Below are positions 17,805 to 26,719 of a stretch of DNA of 64,000 bases, in pieces (the stretch's first letter is position 1; every line of letters starts with the position of its first letter). The DNA lies in the NCBI RefSeq assembly GCF_025913575.1, contig NZ_CP109785.1, forward strand, positions 2,728,001 to 2,792,000. The letters are read 5' to 3'. The translations under genes were made by a program, and so were the position numbers. Source of the DNA: Halocatena marina. GTDB taxonomy: Archaea; Halobacteriota; Halobacteria; Halobacteriales; Haloarculaceae. The notes beneath the pieces were generated by a model, which saw only the letters and a list, made by a program, of their open reading frames with translations, was not told the DNA's origin and made no database searches.

Positions 17805-17981
17805 ATGTCCTCTGATCAAGAAAGCACTAAATCCCAGAATCGAATCGGCTTCGGCATCGCAATGGGCGTTGGAATCGGGGCTGCACTCGGTGTTGCGACA
17901 GAAAATATAGGATTGTGGATCGGCGTCGGTGTCGCACTTGGAATCGCTCTCGGTGCCGGCTGGGATCAAGCAAAAGGATAA
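17805..17981 (+). CDS. Small glycine-zipper membrane protein
   Basis: A 58-residue protein with two Gly-rich hydrophobic helices: IGFGIAMGVGIGAALGVAT and IGLWIGVGVALGIALGAG. Gly recurs every four residues, as in glycine-zipper segments that pack in membranes. The start at 17805 (MSSDQESTK) is preferred over 17751, whose extension is basic and atypical. Function unknown. Confidence 0.65.
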   Translation: MSSDQESTKSQNRIGFGIAMGVGIGAALGVATENIGLWIGVGVALGIALGAGWDQAKG

Positions 17982-18100
17982 GTGATACCGTCTCTCGCAA
18001 AACCGCGGCTCGCTGCTGTCCCCTGTTTTATTCAATCGATAACGATGCGAATCCAGAGAGAACGGGCTGTGTCCCCGCTCAGAGGAATGCCGTCACGACG

Positions 18101-19054
18101 TTACATGTAGCCGAGATCGCGCAGGCGCGCCATCAGGTCCTCTTTGTCCTGTGCGCGGCCAGCACGCTCGGTCGTCTCTTCGAGATTCTGCAACCATGCG
18201 GGTTCGGAATCTGCCTTGTTCGTGCTCACTTCGCTACCAAGCGAGCGGAATCCTTCGAAGTATTTCGGGCTGACAGGGATGTCCGCGTGGGTAAGGTTGT
18301 TCGGGAGATCGTCGTAGTCCTGCGGAACGTGTCCTGCCGGGTAGTCAGGCACCGTATCAGGCACGACGAAGTTCCAGAAGGCGTCCCAGACAGCGCGCTC
18401 TTCGAACTGGAGAATGGGTTGAATGCGGTCGTGTGGCGGGTAGATGTCAGGATCGTGACGCGGACTGAAGAACGTCTCGTCTGCGCGTGCTTCCTGTTCG
18501 TCCCAGCGGATTCCGGAGATGATGCCGTCGATGTTGTGAGCCTCAAGCGTGTTGTTGAGCGCGACAGTCTTGAGCAGGTGGTTGCCGACGTAGGTGTCGA
18601 GCAAGAACGGGAACGTATCCTCCTCGTATTCGAGAATATTGTTCACGTGGTGCTGGTTCTGCTCGTTCAGGTCAGAAACAGCAATCTCTTCGCCCGGTTC
18701 ATCAGCGAGCGCACCAACATCGTCGTTGCGCGCGTAGATGACTTCGAGATCCCACTCGTCGGCCCAGTGTTCGACGAATTTCATGAGTTCGTCGAAATGT
18801 TGGAAGTGGTCGATGAACACGGCCGGTGGAAGATCGAGGTCGTACTCCTCGGCGACCTGCGCGACGAAGTACAGCGCAAGCGTTGAATCTTTTCCACCGG
18901 TCCACATCACTGCGGGCGTCTCGTACTCCTCAAGACCGATCCGCGTGACTTCGATGGCCTTCTCAATTTTGTCCTCAAGCGCCGGATAGTCCTCTGGCTG
19001 CTCGTTTTCGCCAGCGGTGTAATCGACGTCAAGGTAGTCGGGGAAGTCTGACAT
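18101..19054 (-). CDS. PAPS-reductase-family PP-loop protein
   Basis: A 317-residue member of the phosphoadenosine phosphosulfate reductase superfamily. The PP-loop ATP-binding motif appears as MWTGGKDSTLALYFV (about residues 50-64), followed by PAVFIDHFQHFDELMKFVEHW and the GIISGIRWDEQEARADE block, whose R/E residues are conserved in PAPS reductases and sulfurtransferase-like enzymes. The C-terminus has no clear CxxC-type redox Cys, so sulfate reduction is not shown. Haloarchaeal homologues are annotated generically. It may act in sulfur or nucleotide chemistry; neighbours give no firm hint. Confidence 0.87.
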   Translation of the reverse strand: MSDFPDYLDVDYTAGENEQPEDYPALEDKIEKAIEVTRIGLEEYETPAVMWTGGKDSTLALYFVAQVAEEYDLDLPPAVFIDHFQHFDELMKFVEHWADEWDLEVIYARNDDVGALADEPGEEIAVSDLNEQNQHHVNNILEYEEDTFPFLLDTYVGNHLLKTVALNNTLEAHNIDGIISGIRWDEQEARADETFFSPRHDPDIYPPHDRIQPILQFEERAVWDAFWNFVVPDTVPDYPAGHVPQDYDDLPNNLTHADIPVSPKYFEGFRSLGSEVSTNKADSEPAWLQNLEETTERAGRAQDKEDLMARLRDLGYM

Positions 19055-19199
19055 CCTGTAATTATATATTATTACCCTCCTTCAAGTGGTTTTCGGCCGA
19101 ATGTAAATTCGAAAATTGGTATCAATGCCCACAATGGGGGTGAAATCGGGGACGGGAGGATTATTCGGTTCTATCTCCTCCAAATCTTGAAAGACCCGA

Positions 19200-19802
19200 T
19201 TAGCTGATAAACTCGTTACTACGCCAATCGACGCCGTTCGTTGCGGTGTTGTCGTGGGGATCTTCTCGGACTTCGATGGTAGCTGCTCGGTCTTCACCAT
19301 CGACGATTCGAGTCGCTTCAAGCTGGCCGTTAACGGCAGTAATAGCGGTGAGCGTCCCTTTCTCTGCGTCCCGTGCGAGATCACAGAGCACCTCAAACAT
19401 CGGATACTGGAGCGCTGTATTCTGAAGCACAGTTTCGCGGTCTCCCTTGAAGCAAGCGTATTCGACGAGTTCTGATGGTCGCTCTTCTTCTTCTTCTTGT
19501 CCGAAGGCTCCCCACTGCGGGCCGCTGGGAGAGGCCGACGCTCCGAACGGTCCTTCTTCGTCCTCTTCTTCCTCGTCTAGATACACTCGATTCTCGCTAA
19601 CACTGGCTTTCAGTTGTGCCGTGGGGGTGTACTTGCTGATGTTGTCTTCGGCTGCAACAGCACTGAGGATGAGGGTATTGTTTCGTCGAGTAATTTCGAT
19701 ATCCGCAATCTCGACGGGCAAATCGACCGAGTCGAAGTGTGAGTGTACGTCTTCGAGTGGCAATTCGAGTGTCGAGTGTAGCGTGTATACGTGGCTGGTC
19801 AT
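19200..19802 (-). CDS. Conserved haloarchaeal protein of unknown function
   Basis: A 200-residue soluble acidic protein conserved in haloarchaea as far as I recognise it. The N-terminal half (MTSHVYTLHSTLELPLEDV..., DIEITRRNNTLILSAVA) looks like an alpha/beta domain. A Glu-rich linker with Pro/Gly/Trp (SPSGPQWGAFGQ) separates it from a second domain that begins SELVEYACFKGDRETVLQNT and contains AEKGTLTAITAVNGQLEATR. No catalytic motif is apparent. The start at 19802 is favoured over 19835, which adds only an unconserved leader. I do not assign a function. Confidence 0.8.
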   Translation of the reverse strand: MTSHVYTLHSTLELPLEDVHSHFDSVDLPVEIADIEITRRNNTLILSAVAAEDNISKYTPTAQLKASVSENRVYLDEEEEDEEGPFGASASPSGPQWGAFGQEEEEERPSELVEYACFKGDRETVLQNTALQYPMFEVLCDLARDAEKGTLTAITAVNGQLEATRIVDGEDRAATIEVREDPHDNTATNGVDWRSNEFIS

Positions 19803-20007
19803 AACTGTGACAGATGCTCTTGGGGTCACTGGCATCCCCGCGACCGGAACTGGTCGATCTATTCTATGGATTCTTCACTTATACTGTTTTCGAGCCGCAT
19901 ATCCGGGCTGCACGCAACGATATAGTGAAATGAGACTCGGATGAGACAGATCAAAACTGCTCGAAGAGCAAGCAATTGGGCAGTAATTCACTCTGTGAGT
20001 AACTTAT

Positions 20008-20349
20008 TCATCCATTGAGCGTCTCGTTCAGTTCCCCACGTTCGTCGAGTTCAGCCAGAATGTCACTGCCCCCAATGAATTCTCCATCGACGTACACTTG
20101 CGGGATCGTCTCCCAGCCGCTGTGTTGTTCCAGCGCACCACGATGAGATTCGAGTGCTTCGAGCGTATCGACGGTTGCAATGTCGTCGCGGTACTGATTG
20201 ATAAGCCCAAGCGCTCGTCGGGAGTACCCACATTGGGGCATCAGCGATGTGCCCTTCATGAATAGGACCACTTCGTTCTCCTCGATAGCCGAGTCAACTC
20301 GATCGCGGACTTCCTCTTCACTCAGGTCGGGTTCTGGATCGAACGCCAT
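20008..20349 (-). CDS. Monothiol glutaredoxin
   Basis: A 113-residue glutaredoxin of the monothiol type. The active site is MPQCGYSRRALG, CGYS in place of the usual CGFS. The glutathione-binding WETIPQVYVDGEFIGGSD follows. Monothiol Grx proteins carry [2Fe-2S] clusters in iron-sulfur assembly. Haloarchaea generally use gamma-glutamylcysteine instead of glutathione, so the bound thiol may differ. The start at 20349 (MAFDPEP) is preferred over 20379. It faces the thioredoxin-reductase-like gene across 114 bp. Confidence 0.9.
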   Translation of the reverse strand: MAFDPEPDLSEEEVRDRVDSAIEENEVVLFMKGTSLMPQCGYSRRALGLINQYRDDIATVDTLEALESHRGALEQHSGWETIPQVYVDGEFIGGSDILAELDERGELNETLNG

Positions 20350-20463
20350 AGGTCCGGTAGCTTCCCTCGGTGGAAACATGTTTCGGCAACGCGCATCGCT
20401 CGGCCGCCGGAGATATCAGACCGTATCCAGCAGGTTATGATGTCGTAGCACATTCGATCAGGT

Positions 20464-21489
20464 ATGAGTCTTCCTGAGTACGAAGTGGCAGTTGTTGGCG
20501 GTGGTCCCGCCGGTTTGACCGCCGCGCTGTACACGACGCGCCTTGGTCACGACACCGTTGTGATCAACCGTGGTGGAGGCCGCGCCGCAATGATGCTCGA
20601 TACGCACAACGTCATTGGCGTCACGGAGGACGTTTCGGGCAATGAGTTCCTCCAGACCGCCATCGATCAGATCGAAGGCTACGGAGCTGACTACCACCGT
20701 GACCTCGTCGAAACGATCGATCGGACCGACGATGGCCGGTTTCAGCTCACTGCAGGCAACCGCGTGATTGTCGCCGAGCGTGTCGTACTCGCAACCGGAT
20801 TCTCGGATGCCCGACCTGACCCACCGCTTCCCCGAACGGGGCGTGGGCTGCACTACTGTCTCCACTGTGATGCGTACATGTTCGTCGACGAATCCGTCTA
20901 CGTGATGGGGCACAACGAGAGCGCGGCCCACGTCGCCATGATTATGCTCAACTTCACTGACGAGGTCGACCTTCTCACGCGCGGTGAAGATCCCACGTGG
21001 AGCGAAGAAACGAACCGACAACTCCGTTCCCACCCGGTCGATATCATCGAATCGGACATTACGGGCAGTGAAACGGGCACTGATGGATGGCTCGAAGCGT
21101 TCACGTTCGAGGACGAAACCCGCCGAGAGTACAAAGGCGGGTTCCCCATGTACGGCTCGGAGTACAACAACGAGCTGGCGGAGTCACTCGGCTGTGAGTT
21201 GAACGACGATGGAACGGTCGTCGTCGATGAGGATGGACAGACGACCGTCGAGGGCGTGTACGCGCTCGGTGATCTCACCGCAGGTCACAACCAGATCCCG
21301 GTGGCGATGGGTGAAGGCGCACAGACCGGTCTCGCGCTCCACTACGAACTCCGCACGTATCCGAAATCGATCGACGAAATTGAAGCAGAAGGAGGAATTG
21401 GATCGGAAGACGTGCCCGCCATCTCCGATCGACTCCGCGAGCAGGCGCGCGAACATCGAGGGATGGAATCGACTGCGGCCGACGACTAA
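20464..21489 (+). CDS. Thioredoxin-reductase-like FAD-dependent oxidoreductase
   Basis: A 341-residue flavoprotein. FAD binding: VVGGGPAGLTAALY (residues about 8-21) and the C-terminal VEGVYALGDLTAGHNQIP. A redox-active CLHC pair is at residues 132-135, as in TrxR (CATC). The second nucleotide-binding loop reads VMGHNESAAH (147-156), where NADPH-using TrxRs have GGGDSA, so NADPH use is uncertain. It lies between grx (divergent) and sod (181 bp downstream), in an oxidative-stress neighbourhood. Confidence 0.9.
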   Translation: MSLPEYEVAVVGGGPAGLTAALYTTRLGHDTVVINRGGGRAAMMLDTHNVIGVTEDVSGNEFLQTAIDQIEGYGADYHRDLVETIDRTDDGRFQLTAGNRVIVAERVVLATGFSDARPDPPLPRTGRGLHYCLHCDAYMFVDESVYVMGHNESAAHVAMIMLNFTDEVDLLTRGEDPTWSEETNRQLRSHPVDIIESDITGSETGTDGWLEAFTFEDETRREYKGGFPMYGSEYNNELAESLGCELNDDGTVVVDEDGQTTVEGVYALGDLTAGHNQIPVAMGEGAQTGLALHYELRTYPKSIDEIEAEGGIGSEDVPAISDRLREQAREHRGMESTAADD

Positions 21490-21669
21490 TTCGCTGGTAT
21501 TTCTGACCGAATTGGCGCACCGGTTCACGAGCGGTTGCTTGAACCGAACCCGCGTGAACGCTAGCGGGATCAATCGCTGTTCGACGCGATCGAAAACATA
21601 TCACTATGTTCACTAAAACCGAGTTCAGCAAACGTTCAAAGCGTACCCCTGCGTGCTCTGTACTGACGC

Positions 21670-22269
21670 ATGAGTCACGAACTTCCGCCGCTGCCCTACG
21701 CATACGACGCACTCGAACCGCACATCTCCGAACAAGTCCTGACGTGGCACCACGACACCCACCATCAGGGCTACGTAAACGGCTGGAACAGTGCCGAAGA
21801 AACGCTGTCTGACAACCGCGCTGCTGCTGATTTTGACGGGTCTGCAGGTGCCCTCCGATCGGTGACCCACAACGGCTGTGGGCACATCCTCCATGACCTC
21901 TTCTGGCAAAACATGTCGCCAGAGGGGGGCGACGAACCAACCGGAGAGCTCGCAGCACGCATCGAGTCGGACTTTGGCTCCTACGAAGCGTGGAAAGGAG
22001 AGTTCGAAACTGCCGCAGGTGCCGCAAGCGGCTGGGCGCTCCTCGTCTACGACAGCTTCTCGAATCAGCTACGCAATGTTGTGGTCGACAAGCACGATCA
22101 GGGTGCGTTGTGGGGATCACACCCAATTCTCGCACTCGATGTCTGGGAGCACTCCTACTACTACGATTATGGTCCCGCACGCGGTGACTTCGTCGACGCG
22201 TTCTTTGCGGTCGTCGACTGGGACGAATCCACAGAGCGATACGAGCAAGCCGTCGAACTGTTCGAATAA
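21670..22269 (+). CDS. sod: Superoxide dismutase (Mn/Fe family)
   Basis: A 199-residue dismutase. Metal ligands are recognisable: His27 in LTWHHDTHH, a second His in NGCGHILHDLFWQN, and Asp and His in LDVWEHSYYYDYG. The family signature DxWEHxYY is intact. Haloarchaeal enzymes of this type are manganese-containing, acidic and dimeric or tetrameric. Its start is the ATG at 21670 (MSHELPPLPYAYDAL), the standard N-terminus. A TATA-like AACATATCAC at about 21596-21605 lies upstream. Confidence 0.97.
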   Translation: MSHELPPLPYAYDALEPHISEQVLTWHHDTHHQGYVNGWNSAEETLSDNRAAADFDGSAGALRSVTHNGCGHILHDLFWQNMSPEGGDEPTGELAARIESDFGSYEAWKGEFETAAGAASGWALLVYDSFSNQLRNVVVDKHDQGALWGSHPILALDVWEHSYYYDYGPARGDFVDAFFAVVDWDESTERYEQAVELFE

Positions 22270-22394
22270 TACATCGACACAAGCACGATTTTTTCGATAT
22301 CGGCCTGTTCAAAGCGTGTGATCGGAGCGCTCTGTTCCAAGCAATATGATTGTCGGACGAAAGTCTCATAGTTGGTTGACTATTCAGGATCTGC

Positions 22395-22841
22395 ATGGGA
22401 GAGACTCGGTGGAAACGACCGTGGCTTGCGATGTTGCTCGGAACACTCCTCACAGGATTCGGCCATCTTTACCTCCGGCGGTGGTGGCGGGCGTTAGGGT
22501 GGCTCCTCGCCACGTACGCAACCATGGTTCTATTCGTTCCGTCAGCGGCCACGGATGCGCTGATATCTCAGATAACGAACACAGATGCGCTGCTGTCTCA
22601 GATAACGAATTTCGAACCGGTTTCAGTCCCCATCGTAGATGTTCTTCCTCTCCTCCTCGTCGGTATCGCTAGTGTTTTTGACGCGTACGTCCTCGCTCGG
22701 ATGAATAACCAACGAGTGCTCGAACAGCAGATGGGAATACAGCGATGTTCCAACTGTCACCGTCCAATTGACCCAGACGTTTCATTCTGTCAGTGGTGTG
22801 CGAATCCACGCGATGAGCCATCTGAAAACGAAATAAGTTGA
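22395..22841 (+). CDS. Membrane protein with C-terminal zinc ribbon
   Basis: A 148-residue protein with an N-terminal membrane region of about three helices (AMLLGTLLTGFGHLYL, ALGWLLATYATMVLFV, VLPLLLVGIASVFDAYVLA). A cytosolic double-CxxC zinc ribbon follows at the C-terminus (CSNCHRPIDPDVSFCQWC, about residues 117-134). Between helix 2 and 3 is a tandem 10-residue repeat, TDALISQITN/TDALLSQITN. The N-terminal GFGHLYLRRWWRALGW pattern is common to a haloarchaeal zinc-ribbon membrane family. Function unknown. Confidence 0.8.
   Translation: MGETRWKRPWLAMLLGTLLTGFGHLYLRRWWRALGWLLATYATMVLFVPSAATDALISQITNTDALLSQITNFEPVSVPIVDVLPLLLVGIASVFDAYVLARMNNQRVLEQQMGIQRCSNCHRPIDPDVSFCQWCANPRDEPSENEIS
22551..22610 (+). 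repeat. 30-bp tandem duplication inside the zinc-ribbon gene
   Basis: Two adjacent in-frame 30-bp units (22551-22580, 22581-22610) differing at only a few bases, each encoding TDAL(I/L)SQITN. It looks like a recent duplication in the extracytoplasmic loop. Confidence 0.85.
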
Positions 22842-22882
22842 AGAGAGATTTTGGAAAGTGAGGCGCTGAAAGCCACGGCCAC

Positions 22883-24586
22883 TCACGAATCAGTCGATTC
22901 GGTCTCAGTCCCGTTGTGCGTTTCCTTGAGCGTCTTCTTGTCGGTCTTTCCGATATCAGTGAGCGGCATCGTTTCGACGAATTCGACTTCCTCGGGGAGT
23001 GCTTGTCGGGGAACGTTCCCTTCGAGATGCTCGCGGATATCCGCAGGAGTGAGCTGATCTGCGTCTGGAGCCGGCTCGATGTAGATCTTCACGCGCTCGC
23101 TCCCGGGACGATCTGGATCGGGGATTCCGATCGTCGCAGGTCGCTTGATCGCTGGATGATCGTACAACAACTCATCGACCTCTTCGGAGTACACCTTCAG
23201 CCCGGAGACGTTGATCATGTTCTTCACGCGATCAACAACGTAGAATCGACCGCTTGGATCGATCTTCACCACATCGCCTGTTCCAATGAACCCCTCATCG
23301 TCGAACGGATCCTTCCCATCGAGATATCCAAGCATCCGTTGGGGTCCGTTGAGATACATCTCGCCTTCTCGTTCCTCCTCGATCGCTTCCTCGATCGGAA
23401 TTACCTCGCCCGAATCCACATCAACCAGCTTGACCTCCGTGTCGGGAACCGGAACGCCAATCGTCGGGTGATCGAACGCGTCTTCGGCGCTCGGCTGTCC
23501 GGTCATCATGTCGAGCAATCCACGAGCGTTGAAATGCGTTATCGGGGACATTTCCGAAAGACCGTACCCCTGCGAGATGCCCTTCGATTTCTCCCCGAAG
23601 TCCGATTTGGTTGTGTTCGCCAATGGAGCAGATCCGGAGATGCCGATGATGTCCTGTTCGAGTTCCTCGTCGATGAGTTCCATGAACTGCGTGGGCACAC
23701 CGAGCATGATGAGCGCACCAAACTCGTTGATCATCTCGACCATCATCTCCGTATTCCGTGCATCAGGGACCAACAGCACGTCCATCCCGAGTTCGATCAG
23801 TGTGTTCATCACGGAATATCCATACGAATGGTACATCGGAAGGGCCATGATGGCCGTTTCCTGTCCGCGCATGAGCTGAGCCATCTGTGACTGACTGGCG
23901 ACACCTTGGAGCGCGTTCGCGTAGATATTCCGATGGCTGAGTCGACAGCCCTTCGGCAGCCCGGTCGTTCCACCCGTGAACAACAGCGTGTGAACGTCGT
24001 CAACGTCGAAGGTGAGATCTGGTGGATCCGGCGCTGTCGTTTCGATCACGTCTCGGAGCCACTCCACGCCGTCGATTTCCTCGTGCTCTGCTGGCGGATC
24101 GGACGAGTAGTCGTCGATAGTGGTGAGAATGACGTGCTCGATGTCGAGTTCATCGCGCAGTCGGAGAATGAGGTCACGGTGTTTGTCCTGTCCGATGAGC
24201 ACCGACGGCTGGCCCTGTTCGAGGCGGTAGATGAGATCCTCTTCAGCATCGAGAAAATCGTTCGGGATGTGGACCCCACCAGCACGAGAGATCGCGTACG
24301 TTGTGATGATGAACTGTGCTGACGTCGGGAGGACGCTTGCAACGCGGTCGCCCGTCCCAACACCGCGCTCGTTGAGTGCCGTTGCGAGGCGCTCAACGTG
24401 GTCGAGAACAGTCGGATACGGATATTTCTCGGAGAGTTGGACCAATCCCTGCTCAGGATACTCCTCAGCAGCCGTATACAACAGATCGTGAACCGGCTGA
24501 TCTGGATACGGCTCGAGTGAGTGCGGAATGCCGAACTCTTCGTACTCCGTGTGCCACGGATACTCGAGTGCGTCAATCTCTGACAT
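22883..24586 (-). CDS. Long-chain acyl-CoA ligase (AMP-binding)
   Basis: A 567-residue adenylate-forming enzyme that activates a fatty acid to its CoA thioester. P-loop signature: LLFTGGTTGLPKGCRLSHRN. Further family motifs are SGSAPLAN, the QGYGLSEMSP adenine-binding loop, FIGTGDVVKIDPSGRFYVVDR (with conserved Asp/Arg) and the hinge region K-N-M-I-N-V-S-G. The C-terminal Lys of the adenylation half-reaction is in TDIGKTDKKTLKE. Length fits class I ligases. Leftward, 67 bp after the ferredoxin on the same strand. Confidence 0.93.
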   Translation of the reverse strand: MSEIDALEYPWHTEYEEFGIPHSLEPYPDQPVHDLLYTAAEEYPEQGLVQLSEKYPYPTVLDHVERLATALNERGVGTGDRVASVLPTSAQFIITTYAISRAGGVHIPNDFLDAEEDLIYRLEQGQPSVLIGQDKHRDLILRLRDELDIEHVILTTIDDYSSDPPAEHEEIDGVEWLRDVIETTAPDPPDLTFDVDDVHTLLFTGGTTGLPKGCRLSHRNIYANALQGVASQSQMAQLMRGQETAIMALPMYHSYGYSVMNTLIELGMDVLLVPDARNTEMMVEMINEFGALIMLGVPTQFMELIDEELEQDIIGISGSAPLANTTKSDFGEKSKGISQGYGLSEMSPITHFNARGLLDMMTGQPSAEDAFDHPTIGVPVPDTEVKLVDVDSGEVIPIEEAIEEEREGEMYLNGPQRMLGYLDGKDPFDDEGFIGTGDVVKIDPSGRFYVVDRVKNMINVSGLKVYSEEVDELLYDHPAIKRPATIGIPDPDRPGSERVKIYIEPAPDADQLTPADIREHLEGNVPRQALPEEVEFVETMPLTDIGKTDKKTLKETHNGTETESTDS

Positions 24587-24652
24587 CTACCGGTAGCATG
24601 CTACGCGCAACGGTTAAAATCACCTACGTGTATACGAGGGGGTACTTAACGA

Positions 24653-24982
24653 TCAGTCGTCGGCGCTTGCAGCGTCGCTCGTGGTTTCGTTCTCGATACT
24701 CGGTGGGTATTTCCCGCGATCGAGTTTGAGATCGGACAGCGGACGAGCCATGCACGTCAATGCGTACGATTCGGCTTCCTCCTCAGTGAGACCGCGCGCC
24801 GCAACAACAGTCTGTTCAACCTCGCCTTCGATGATCTCTGCAGAGCAGGCCAGACACATCCCGACGCGGCAGGAGTACTCCTGCGCGATTCCCTCCTCAA
24901 TACACCGGCTCAGAATGGTCTGCTTATCGGAGACGGTGACCGTCTCGTCCGTCCCAACGAACTCTACCGTATACTCTGTCAT
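24653..24982 (-). CDS. [2Fe-2S] ferredoxin
   Basis: A 109-residue plant-type ferredoxin. Cluster cysteines: YSCRVGMCLACSAEI (C-x4-C-x2-C) and LTCMARP for the fourth. N-terminal TVEFVGTDETVTVSD gives the beta-grasp fold. The C-terminal tail (IENETTSDAASADD) is acidic. It is divergent from the geranylgeranyl reductase gene, 145 bp away, and may be its electron donor, which is inference from position and known chemistry. Confidence 0.92.
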   Translation of the reverse strand: MTEYTVEFVGTDETVTVSDKQTILSRCIEEGIAQEYSCRVGMCLACSAEIIEGEVEQTVVAARGLTEEEAESYALTCMARPLSDLKLDRGKYPPSIENETTSDAASADD

Positions 24983-25127
24983 ACTGGCCAGTTTCGTGAG
25001 GGATGACTAAACTCTTGTTGGAGTGACTGGCAAACGTTCCACCTTATCCACGAACAAATCCTCACTATCCGTTCGTACTGGATAGGAAACCGATAATGGT
25101 TTTCCCGTTGGGTAACCTCTGAGTGAT

Positions 25128-26492
25128 ATGACCACCTACGATGTCGTCGTCGTCGGTTCAGGGACTGGGGGCTGCTATGCCGCTGCAACGGTCGCCCGGG
25201 CGGGCTACGACGTGGTCATTCTCGAACGTAAGACCGCCGAGGAGGCGGGTCACATCGCTTGCGGTGATGCGATTAAGGGAGCAGCGAACTTTCCGGAGGC
25301 TATTCCCAAATCGCAGATTGAACCCGCATTTTCGAACACCGACGTCGATCACGGTCGGTTCGAACTCCCATCTGAGGAGTGTGTTCTCGACATTCCGGTC
25401 CCCGGCGAGCTCGCTGTTCTGGACCGCTGGGAATACGGTCGTCTGATCATAGACGGCGCGGAGAAACAGGGTGTCGACTTTCACTACGATACGGTTGTCA
25501 AAGACGTCCTCCAAGAAGAGGGCGAACGCGTAAGAGGGGTCAAAGCGATCAGAGATGGATCGGCAGTCGACTATGAGGCCGAAGTTGTCATTGACGCCGC
25601 AGGAGCGCTCTCACTGTTGCAGGATAAAGCCGACTTCTCCGAGTCGACGTTCGACACCAACGTCAATTACTCGCAGTTCTGTTCTGCCTACCGCGAGATC
25701 ATCGAAGTCGACGAGCCAGTCGAGTGGAAAGACGCGCTCGTGTTCAAACCGACCGAGCGCGCTGCTGGGTATGTGTGGTACTTCCCGCGGACACCCACCG
25801 AAATCAACGTTGGACTCGGCTTCCAGATGAATGAATCGCCGATGAAACTCGTCGAAGTTCTCAAAGACGACCTTCGGGAGCGAACTGAGTTCGCTGGCGC
25901 GCGGGTGAAAGACAAGCTCGGGGCAGCACTACCGACCCGGCGGCCGTACGATTCGGCAGTCGCACCCGGCTTCCTTGCTGTTGGTGACGCTGCCGGTCAC
26001 GTCAATCCCACCACGGGTGGCGGGATTGCTGGAGCGGCCTACGCGGGGATGTATGCTGGTGAACAAGCCGTCGAAGCGATCGGAACGGGTGATATTGGCG
26101 AAGGGGCGCTCTGGGGCTACAACGAACGGGTGATGGATCACTTCGGTGCTCGATACGCTGCACTCGATGTGTACAACATCTTTGTAACTGCGTACGATCT
26201 CGACGATCTCACAGCGCTCCTCGCCGCGATGCCCACACAAAATTTCTCCGAAGCGCTCTATTCCGGCAGCACGAGCTTCGGACCGCGACTCGCGCTGCGA
26301 ACGCTGTGGAAAAGTCTCGGACACTGGGGCACGCTATTTGATCTCTACTCGACGAAACGACTTGCCGACCGCCTGCTCTCTCATTACGAGAACTATCCTG
26401 ATTCAATCTCGGAGTTCAACGGCTGGCGCATCCGGCGCGACCGCCTCATGGACGAGATATACGAAACAACTGGCGCAGACGCGAAATACTAG
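25128..26492 (+). CDS. Geranylgeranyl reductase family flavoprotein
   Basis: A 454-residue FAD-dependent reductase. The N-terminal nucleotide fold is VVVVGSGTGGCYAAATVARAG with VVILERK. The GGR-type redox Cys segment reads HIACGDAIKG, and the C-terminal FAD motif GFLAVGDAAGHVNPTTGGGI. Such enzymes saturate the isoprenoid chains of archaeal lipids (digeranylgeranylglycerophospholipids) or related quinones. Length and motif order match. The neighbouring divergent ferredoxin could feed electrons. Confidence 0.9.
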   Translation: MTTYDVVVVGSGTGGCYAAATVARAGYDVVILERKTAEEAGHIACGDAIKGAANFPEAIPKSQIEPAFSNTDVDHGRFELPSEECVLDIPVPGELAVLDRWEYGRLIIDGAEKQGVDFHYDTVVKDVLQEEGERVRGVKAIRDGSAVDYEAEVVIDAAGALSLLQDKADFSESTFDTNVNYSQFCSAYREIIEVDEPVEWKDALVFKPTERAAGYVWYFPRTPTEINVGLGFQMNESPMKLVEVLKDDLRERTEFAGARVKDKLGAALPTRRPYDSAVAPGFLAVGDAAGHVNPTTGGGIAGAAYAGMYAGEQAVEAIGTGDIGEGALWGYNERVMDHFGARYAALDVYNIFVTAYDLDDLTALLAAMPTQNFSEALYSGSTSFGPRLALRTLWKSLGHWGTLFDLYSTKRLADRLLSHYENYPDSISEFNGWRIRRDRLMDEIYETTGADAKY

Positions 26493-26719
26493 TTGTTGCG
26501 CACAGCAGGGGGACGCTGTACATTGTTTCGGCGATACAGATCGTCGTTTTACTACTATTTTACTGTACGGCTGTGAGTGGAGTCGCTATCGCTTAGAGAG
26601 CGAAGACAATCAACAACAAAGCGGTCTGTCACTGCACAATACAAATATGATTATTCGTGACGTTCGTTCTAACACGGAGATTCTGTGTTGGCCGACCGAA
26701 ACGGAGACAGGAGGCACCC

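Noticed and set aside
18101..19054. PAPS-reductase-like gene as a DNA phosphorothioation (DndC) component
   Set aside because: The PP-loop is shared, but no other dnd-type gene is nearby and homologues appear to be core genes in haloarchaea.
21275..22453. 392-codon minus-strand frame opposite the TrxR-like gene and sod
   Set aside because: Arg-rich translation without motifs, antisense to two certain genes.
22916..23890. Long plus-strand frame opposite the acyl-CoA ligase
   Set aside because: Fully antisense to a gene with all adenylate-forming motifs; the basic, His-rich translation is typical of a shadow frame.
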